A DNA stretch of 38,382 nucleotides from Parendozoicomonas verongulae (GTDB lineage: Bacteria > Pseudomonadota > Gammaproteobacteria > Pseudomonadales > Endozoicomonadaceae). The notes beneath the pieces were generated by a model, which was not told the DNA's origin, made no database searches, and saw nothing but the letters and a program-made list of their open reading frames with translations. Every line of letters starts with the position of its first letter. Position 1 is the stretch's first letter. Position numbers and translations under genes: made by a program. The stretch covers positions 1 through 38,382 of the forward strand of contig NZ_SMME01000854.1 in NCBI RefSeq assembly GCF_009711465.1. Reading direction: 5' to 3'. Shown one piece after another: positions 33,130-38,382 of the stretch.

Positions 33130-34770
33130 TCACTTAGCGGTGATATAGAGATCACGAGCCAACATAGTACCCAGAGGGTTGTCGATGGCATAGCCATGCA
33201 CCGTGGGTTTGATCAGGCGAACGCTGGTGTACTGGTAAACAGGAATGGCTGGCATTTCATCCGCAAAAATCTTCTCAGCGTGAGTGTACATTTCACTGCG
33301 CTTCGCTGGATCCTGCGTGGTCAGCGCCTGAGTGATCAGGTCGTCATACTCGTTGTTGGACCACTTGCCGTAGTTCTGGGCGTTCCTGCTGGTCCAGACG
33401 GTCAGCATGGTCGATGGTTCGTTGTAATCACCCAGCCATCCTGCACGGGCCACCTGGAAGTGTCCCTGATGTACAGTATCCAGGAAGGTTTTCCACTCCT
33501 GATTTTTCAGGGTGACATGAATCACATCTGAGCCCAGAGCCTGTTTCCACATCTGGGATGTGGCGATGGCGATCTTCTTGAGGCCTTCATTGGTGTTGTA
33601 AAGCAGTTCAATGTCCAGCGGGTGGCTCTTATTGAAGCCCGCTTCGTTCAGCAGCGCTCTGGCTTTTTCATCCCGCTCTTTCTGAGTCATTTTACCCCAG
33701 GCCAGATCAGGAGGCGTAAACCCGTCAACAGACTCTGGTGTAAAGCTGTAGGCAGGAAGCTGACCACCGCCCAATACATAGTTGGTAATCGCATCCCGGT
33801 TAATGGAATAAGTCAGCGCTTTTCTTACGCGAACATCATCAAAAGGTTTAACATTCTTATTAAAGTCGTAATAGTAGGTTCCTATTTTTGGTGAAATTTT
33901 CACCTGTTCAGGTATTGTCTTCTGTAGATTTTTCAGGTGTTCAGAAGGTGCGCCGGTTAAATCAATCTCACCGGCCTTATACCGATTCAAAGCTGCATTG
34001 CCAGATATAATAGGCAAGTAATCAACTTCATTAACAACTGTTTCTTTATCGTTCCAATACTTCGGGTTGCGTTTGGCTACAATACGTTCATTAACAACCC
34101 ACTCGGTTAACTTATAAGCGCCATTGGAAACCATATTCTCTGGCCGTGTCCAGGCATCACCATACTTTTCAACAACCTTTTGAGGAACCGGCATCATTGT
34201 GTAATGAGCTACCAGTTTAGGGAAGAATGGTACTTGATTACTCAGGGTAATCTGAACGGTGTGATCATCAACCGCTTTAATACCAAGTTCTGATTTTGGC
34301 ATTTTCCCATCAATAATGGCTTTTGCATTATCTATATTCGCCAGCTCCATAAACCACGCGTATTTAGATCCGGTTGCCGGATCAACAGCACGTTGGAAAG
34401 CAAATACGAAATCACTGGCTGTGACCGGATCACCGTTTGACCACTGGGCGTCTTTGCGAAGATTAAACGTATACACCAAACCATCATCAGACACAGACCA
34501 GTCTGTCGCAGTACCGGGAATCACTTTGCCGTGTGGGTCCAGGGTTGTCAGGCCTTCAAACAGATCACGAACCACTGGACTACCCGCATTGCCTTCAACC
34601 TTTTGAGGATCTAGGGAGGAGGGTTCGTTGTTAATATTCCGTTTAAATACCTGTTGTGCAGCAGGAGCCAGTTGAGTGCCCTGTGGCACAACAGCAGCAA
34701 AGGAAGCAGACGACACTCCAACGGTTAAGGCGGCAATAGTTGAGACCAGTATTTTTTTGGCTGTGTTCAT
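33130..34770 (-). CDS. oppA: Oligopeptide-binding protein OppA (periplasmic)
   Basis: This is the solute-binding protein that delivers peptides to OppBCDF. A Sec signal peptide is clear (KK, then LVSTIAALTVGVSSASFA, cleavage near residue 25). The mature part shows the family-5 signature: NNEPSSLDPQKVEG, LRKDAQWSNGDPVTASDFVFA, YKAGEIDLT, DDVRVRKALTYSINRDAI and a C-terminal PAIPVYQY. I start it at the ATG at 34770, preceded by AGGTC, giving 546 residues (E. coli OppA has 543). A further 16 codons are open upstream but would spoil the signal peptide. It lies alone on the minus strand between two oppBCDF operons and diverges from the second. It is the only binding protein visible for both. Confidence 0.96.
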   Translation of the reverse strand: MNTAKKILVSTIAALTVGVSSASFAAVVPQGTQLAPAAQQVFKRNINNEPSSLDPQKVEGNAGSPVVRDLFEGLTTLDPHGKVIPGTATDWSVSDDGLVYTFNLRKDAQWSNGDPVTASDFVFAFQRAVDPATGSKYAWFMELANIDNAKAIIDGKMPKSELGIKAVDDHTVQITLSNQVPFFPKLVAHYTMMPVPQKVVEKYGDAWTRPENMVSNGAYKLTEWVVNERIVAKRNPKYWNDKETVVNEVDYLPIISGNAALNRYKAGEIDLTGAPSEHLKNLQKTIPEQVKISPKIGTYYYDFNKNVKPFDDVRVRKALTYSINRDAITNYVLGGGQLPAYSFTPESVDGFTPPDLAWGKMTQKERDEKARALLNEAGFNKSHPLDIELLYNTNEGLKKIAIATSQMWKQALGSDVIHVTLKNQEWKTFLDTVHQGHFQVARAGWLGDYNEPSTMLTVWTSRNAQNYGKWSNNEYDDLITQALTTQDPAKRSEMYTHAEKIFADEMPAIPVYQYTSVRLIKPTVHGYAIDNPLGTMLARDLYITAK

Positions 34771-35197
34771 AAATGACCTGTTTAATTCTAATGAATGACA
34801 TAAGGTGTCTCCGAACACTTATCAGTGTGCAACAAGGCCACGCTATAAAAACCCGTCACAAATCAACAAAATCTATTTTTCGTAAAGTTTTATTACCTGA
34901 AAACAGTATGTTTATTAGACGAACAGACAGTTTATATAACCAGAGTCAACTTTTATAACCATAAACGACAGTACTTCTTTAGTTTTAACCAACACAAAAC
35001 CAAAATCGGATAAAAACCAAACAATACACAAACATCAAACAACAATAACTTTACTTTTATTGACCTGATACGTGTTTTTATAACGCCATCTTATTGCACA
35101 GTAATAAACAGCCCCATCTTCTTTCATCGAGGTGTGCAGATGATAAAAACAGACAGTCAACCTAACCATTCGCAGTGTTTAGGGTAGGAGAACACAA
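34771..35197. other. AT-rich divergent promoter region between oppA and the second oppB
   Basis: This 427-bp, strongly AT-rich gap (many A-runs, for example 34980-35045) contains no convincing gene; one short 61-codon frame is ignored. It should hold the promoters of oppA and of operon 2. TTGACC at 35060-35065 is -35-like but has no good -10 at 17 bases. The AT-richness suggests a site for nucleoid proteins or a strong curved promoter, which is only inference. GTAGGAG at 35187-35191 is the ribosome site of oppB. Confidence 0.5.
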
Positions 35198-36121
35198 ATG
35201 CTTAACTTTGTTATTCGAAGATTTGCGATCGCTGTGCCAACCCTTTTAGTTTTGATAACTATTTCCTTCTTCTTAATGCAGGCCGCCCCCGGAAGCCCCT
35301 TTACAGGAGAGCGCAGCCTTCCCCCTGAGATACTCAAAAACATCGAAGCCAAGTATCACATGGACAAACCCCTCTACCAGCAATACTTCATGTATCTGGG
35401 TAACCTGGCTAAAGGCGACCTTGGCCCCTCTTTCAAATACCGTGACTACACTGTGAATGATCTCCTCTCACAGAGCTTCCCGGTTTCCCTGAAAATTGGT
35501 TCTGTGGCTTTCCTCTTCACGGTTCTGGTCGGTGTCACCATTGGCACAACAGCAGCTCTCAAACAAAACACCTTTCTTGATTACATCATAATGGCCCTGG
35601 CGATGACGGGTGTTGTACTACCGTCGTTTGTTATCGCCCCGCTTCTTGTTCTGATATTCGCCATCACTCTGCAATGGCTCCCGGCTGGAGGCTGGCAAGG
35701 GGGAGGCTGGCACTTTATGGTACTTCCGGTAGTGGCCATGGCTATTATGTACATGGCGTCTATCGCACGTATCCAGCGCAGTAGCATGATTGAGGTGCTG
35801 AACAGTAACTACATTCGCACCGCACGGGCAAAAGGCCTGCCCTGGAAAACCATCATTCTCCGCCACGCCATGCGTCCTTCCCTGTTGCCGGTCGTGTCTT
35901 ATCTCGGCCCTGCATTTGTGGGCATTATCACCGGCTCCGTGGTTGTGGAAACTGTGTTCGGCCTGCCCGGTATCGGCCAGCATTTTGTGAATGGTGCCCT
36001 GAACCGTGACTACTCCCTGGTACTGGGCCTGACCATCATCATCGGCACACTGACCATCCTGTTTACAGCAATTGTCGATATTCTCTATGCCGTCATCGAC
36101 CCCAAGATTCGCTACCAGTAA
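35198..36121 (+). CDS. oppB: Oligopeptide ABC transporter permease OppB (copy 2)
   Basis: 307-residue inner-membrane permease nearly identical to the copy at 29191; scattered differences such as MLNFVIRRF for MLKFIIKRF and YHMD for YNLD are mostly conservative. The same six membrane helices and EAA loop are present. At DNA level some stretches are almost identical (35579-35665 against 29577-29663) while others differ at many silent sites, suggesting an old duplication with partial homogenisation. A good AGGAG precedes the ATG. First gene of the second operon, divergent from oppA. Confidence 0.95.
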   Translation: MLNFVIRRFAIAVPTLLVLITISFFLMQAAPGSPFTGERSLPPEILKNIEAKYHMDKPLYQQYFMYLGNLAKGDLGPSFKYRDYTVNDLLSQSFPVSLKIGSVAFLFTVLVGVTIGTTAALKQNTFLDYIIMALAMTGVVLPSFVIAPLLVLIFAITLQWLPAGGWQGGGWHFMVLPVVAMAIMYMASIARIQRSSMIEVLNSNYIRTARAKGLPWKTIILRHAMRPSLLPVVSYLGPAFVGIITGSVVVETVFGLPGIGQHFVNGALNRDYSLVLGLTIIIGTLTILFTAIVDILYAVIDPKIRYQ

Positions 36122-36132
36122 GGAGACGACAG

Positions 36133-37056
36133 ATGACCACAATGGCTCCTGCTGCCGACCAAAAAGCGGCCATAGAAAACTTTGCAAAAGATCTCGAGCT
36201 GGAAATCGAAGGCCGCAGCCTGTGGGCAGATGCCCGCGCCCGCTTCTTCCGTAACCGTGCAGCGGTTACCAGCCTTCTTGTTCTGGCCTTTATCGGCCTG
36301 CTTGTTCTTATTGGGCCATACCTGTCCCAGTATCAATACGATGGTATTGACTGGGCCAATATGGCCACTCCTCCCAGCCTCGAAAACGGTCACTGGTTTG
36401 GTACCGACGCCCTTGGCCGAGACCTGTTTGTGCGCACCCTGCTTGGTGGTCGCATCTCCTTTATGGTGGGTATTCTCGGTGCACTGGTTGCTGTGCTGAT
36501 CGGTACAATTTATGGTGCAACGGCTGGCTATCTGGGAGGCAAAGTAGATATGGTAATGATGCGGATTCTGGAGATTCTGCAGTCATTCCCCTTCATGTTT
36601 CTGGTAATTCTGCTGGTGACCATGTTTGGCCGCTCCATCATGTTGATATTTATTGCCATTGGTGCGGTGTCCTGGCTCTCCATGGCCCGTATTGTGCGCG
36701 GACAAACCATCAGCCTGAAAGGGCGGGAGTTTATTGAAGCCGCGCGGGTGTGCGGTACTCGACCATGGGACATTATTCGCGGTCACATCGTTCCCAATGT
36801 ACTGGGTATCGTGGCTGTTTACGCTTCGCTTCTGGTTCCCGGCATGATTCTGTTTGAATCCTTCCTGAGCTTCCTCGGTCTGGGTGTGCAGGAACCCATG
36901 ACCAGCTGGGGTGCACTGGTGAGCGAAGGCGCGAATGCCATGACGGTTGCCGTATGGCAGCTGGCTTTCCCGGTGGCCTTTTTGATGATCACCCTGTTCT
37001 GCTTTAACTACGTTGGCGATGGCTTGCGCGACGCCCTCGACCCTAAAGATCGTTAA
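36133..37056 (+). CDS. oppC: Oligopeptide ABC transporter permease OppC (copy 2)
   Basis: 307-residue paralogue of the OppC at 30127. It keeps EIEGRSLWADAR, HWFGTDALGRDLFVRT, the EAA loop EAARVCGTRPWDIIRGHIVPN and the C-terminal FNYVGDGLRDALDPKDR, which is identical in both. The N-terminal 30 residues are shorter and more divergent. It lies 11 bases after oppB with TAAGGAGACG as ribosome site. Confidence 0.95.
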   Translation: MTTMAPAADQKAAIENFAKDLELEIEGRSLWADARARFFRNRAAVTSLLVLAFIGLLVLIGPYLSQYQYDGIDWANMATPPSLENGHWFGTDALGRDLFVRTLLGGRISFMVGILGALVAVLIGTIYGATAGYLGGKVDMVMMRILEILQSFPFMFLVILLVTMFGRSIMLIFIAIGAVSWLSMARIVRGQTISLKGREFIEAARVCGTRPWDIIRGHIVPNVLGIVAVYASLLVPGMILFESFLSFLGLGVQEPMTSWGALVSEGANAMTVAVWQLAFPVAFLMITLFCFNYVGDGLRDALDPKDR

Positions 37057-37075
37057 TAGAAAGGAATCCTGAAAG

Positions 37076-38062
37076 ATGAGTTTGCTGGAAGTCAACGATT
37101 TACGGGTGACATTCTCCACCCCAGACGGCGACGTAACCGCCGTCAACAACCTGAATTTCTCTTTGGAAGCAGGACAAACCCTCGGCATTGTGGGGGAATC
37201 CGGTTCTGGTAAAAGCCAGACCGCTTTCTCTCTGATGGGGTTGCTGGCCAAGAATGGTCGCACCGGTGGTGAGGCGCTGTTTGAAGGCAAGCAGATCCTC
37301 AATCTGTCCGAGAAAGACCTGAACAGCATCCGTGCCGAAAAGATCTCCATGATCTTCCAGGACCCGATGACCTCTCTGAACCCTTACATGAAGGTCGGCA
37401 CCCAGTTAATGGAAGTGTTGATGCTGCACAAAGGCATGGGGAAAGAGGAAGCCTTTGGAGCGTCCGTGCGTATGCTGGACGCAGTAAAAATGCCAGAAGC
37501 CCGCAAACGGATGGATATGTATCCCCACGAGTTCTCCGGTGGTATGCGACAGCGGGTCATGATTGCCATGGCATTGCTGTGTCGTCCAAAGCTATTGATT
37601 GCCGATGAGCCAACAACCGCTCTGGACGTAACCGTGCAGGCCCAGATTATGGAGCTGTTGAACGATCTGAAACGAGATTTCAACACCGCCATTATCATGA
37701 TTACCCACGATCTGGGCGTAGTAGCCGGTATCTGCGATAAGGTTCTGGTGATGTACGCGGGCCAGACCATGGAGTACGGCACTACGGATGAGATTTTCTA
37801 CAAGCCCAGCCATCCGTACACCATTGGTTTGCTGGAATCGATTCCCACCCTGAAAACTGAAGGCGAAGTCCTGCCCACCATTCAGGGCAATCCACCTAAC
37901 CTTCTGAATCTGCCAGCAGGCTGCCCATTCCAGGAGCGTTGCTCCCATGTGATGGACAGCTGTCGTGAGCATATTCCAAAACTCAAAAACTTTGAGAATG
38001 GTCGCCGCCGCGCCTGTTTCTGGGCCGCATCTGAGCACACAGCAGAAGGAGCCAGCCTGTGA
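37076..38062 (+). CDS. oppD: Oligopeptide ABC transporter ATPase OppD (copy 2)
   Basis: 328-residue paralogue of the ATPase at 31085, nearly identical through Walker A (GESGSGKS, 40-47), FSGGMRQRV, LLIADEPTTALD and ITHDLG. The C-terminal cysteine cluster CPFQERCSHVMDSC is kept. Differences gather near the N-terminus (NDLRVTFSTPDGD) and in the last 30 residues. AAAGGAATCC precedes the ATG. The stop overlaps the next GTG start (GTGA). Confidence 0.96.
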   Translation: MSLLEVNDLRVTFSTPDGDVTAVNNLNFSLEAGQTLGIVGESGSGKSQTAFSLMGLLAKNGRTGGEALFEGKQILNLSEKDLNSIRAEKISMIFQDPMTSLNPYMKVGTQLMEVLMLHKGMGKEEAFGASVRMLDAVKMPEARKRMDMYPHEFSGGMRQRVMIAMALLCRPKLLIADEPTTALDVTVQAQIMELLNDLKRDFNTAIIMITHDLGVVAGICDKVLVMYAGQTMEYGTTDEIFYKPSHPYTIGLLESIPTLKTEGEVLPTIQGNPPNLLNLPAGCPFQERCSHVMDSCREHIPKLKNFENGRRRACFWAASEHTAEGASL

Positions 38063-38382
38063 GTACCAATAAACAAGTGAAGCCTCTTCTGCAGGTGCGT
38101 GATGTTTGCGTCCATTTTCCGATTCCAGCATCCCGGGACTGGCCATGGCAGCCCATTCCCAAGGTCAAAGCCGTAGATGGCGTGAGCTTTGATTTGATGC
38201 CCGGTGAAACGCTGGGTGTTGTGGGGGAATCCGGCTGTGGCAAATCCACACTGGCCAGAGCCTTGATTGGGCTTGTCAAAGCCACATCCGGTGACATTAT
38301 CTGGGAAGGCAAGAATCTGGCAGGCATGGATGACAAAGGCTTTCACGACGTACGTCGTGATATGCAGATGATCTTCCAGGAT
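38059..38382 (+). CDS. oppF: Oligopeptide ABC transporter ATPase OppF (copy 2), 5' part
   Basis: The first 108 codons of a second OppF, cut by the window end. It starts with GTG overlapping the oppD stop, as in copy 1. Walker [10 protein letters not shown] and the beginning of the Q-loop (MQMIFQD) are visible. The sequence follows copy 1 closely after the first dozen residues. The rest lies beyond the window. Confidence 0.93.
   Translation, partial: MSTNKQVKPLLQVRDVCVHFPIPASRDWPWQPIPKVKAVDGVSFDLMPGETLGVVGESGCGKSTLARALIGLVKATSGDIIWEGKNLAGMDDKGFHDVRRDMQMIFQD

Noticed and set aside
35060..35084. TTGACC...TATAAC as promoter of the second opp operon
   Set aside because: The hexamers are only 13 bases apart, too short for a sigma-70 promoter, and no good -10 lies at 17 bases.

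Overview
The window looks like chromosome of a gammaproteobacterium. Housekeeping genes (mutL, cyaY, lptM-lysA-dapF-DUF484-xerC, ftnA, mltA, elbB, tag) have pseudomonad/oceanospirillal-type sequences and order. They are mixed with unusual accessory genes: a 619-residue protein with RING-like and TRAF-type zinc fingers plus a coiled coil, and a 2950-residue alpha-solenoid protein. That mix recalls host-associated marine Oceanospirillales such as Endozoicomonas, but the genus is an inference and no taxonomic marker is present.

Layout. 1-2120: accessory stretch with the 3' end of an unknown gene, a 164-bp element with perfect 30-bp inverted ends, and a small cluster of unknown genes (710-2078) with a probable frameshift, closed by a strong terminator. 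2205-2858: elbB. 2987-11839: giant solenoid gene whose Shine-Dalgarno can be sequestered in a hairpin. 11950-16846: mltA(-), glutathione peroxidase(+), ftnA(-), ompW-like(+), lysR(-) and a divergent VOC/glyoxalase gene(+). 16862-19905: minus-strand group cyaY, glycosylase-like gene, mutL. 20172-22031: RING/TRAF-like gene. 22132-24124: lysine riboswitch, NhaC-family transporter, terminator. 24227-28074: tightly packed lptM-lysA-dapF-DUF484-xerC. 28265-28861: tag(-). 29191-38382: two oppBCDF operons in tandem around a single oppA on the opposite strand; the last oppF runs off the window.

How the genes work together. The lysine riboswitch places the NhaC-family transporter under lysine control, directly upstream of the lysA/dapF lysine/diaminopimelate genes, so this is a small lysine homeostasis region. 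The two opp operons encode nearly identical permease and ATPase subunits, and only one binding protein is visible for both. mutL carries the endonuclease motif of MutH-independent mismatch repair and lies in a gene group with a base-excision glycosylase. The RING/TRAF-like gene and the transporter sit between cyaY and lptM-lysA, which are usually adjacent and divergent in related bacteria, suggesting insertion or rearrangement there.

No tRNA, rRNA, CRISPR array, recognisable transposase or prophage was seen. The strongest candidates for something new are the RING/TRAF-like protein (possible effector or ubiquitin-ligase mimic), the giant solenoid protein, the enlarged P5 of the lysine riboswitch, and the inverted-repeat element with its associated small gene cluster.
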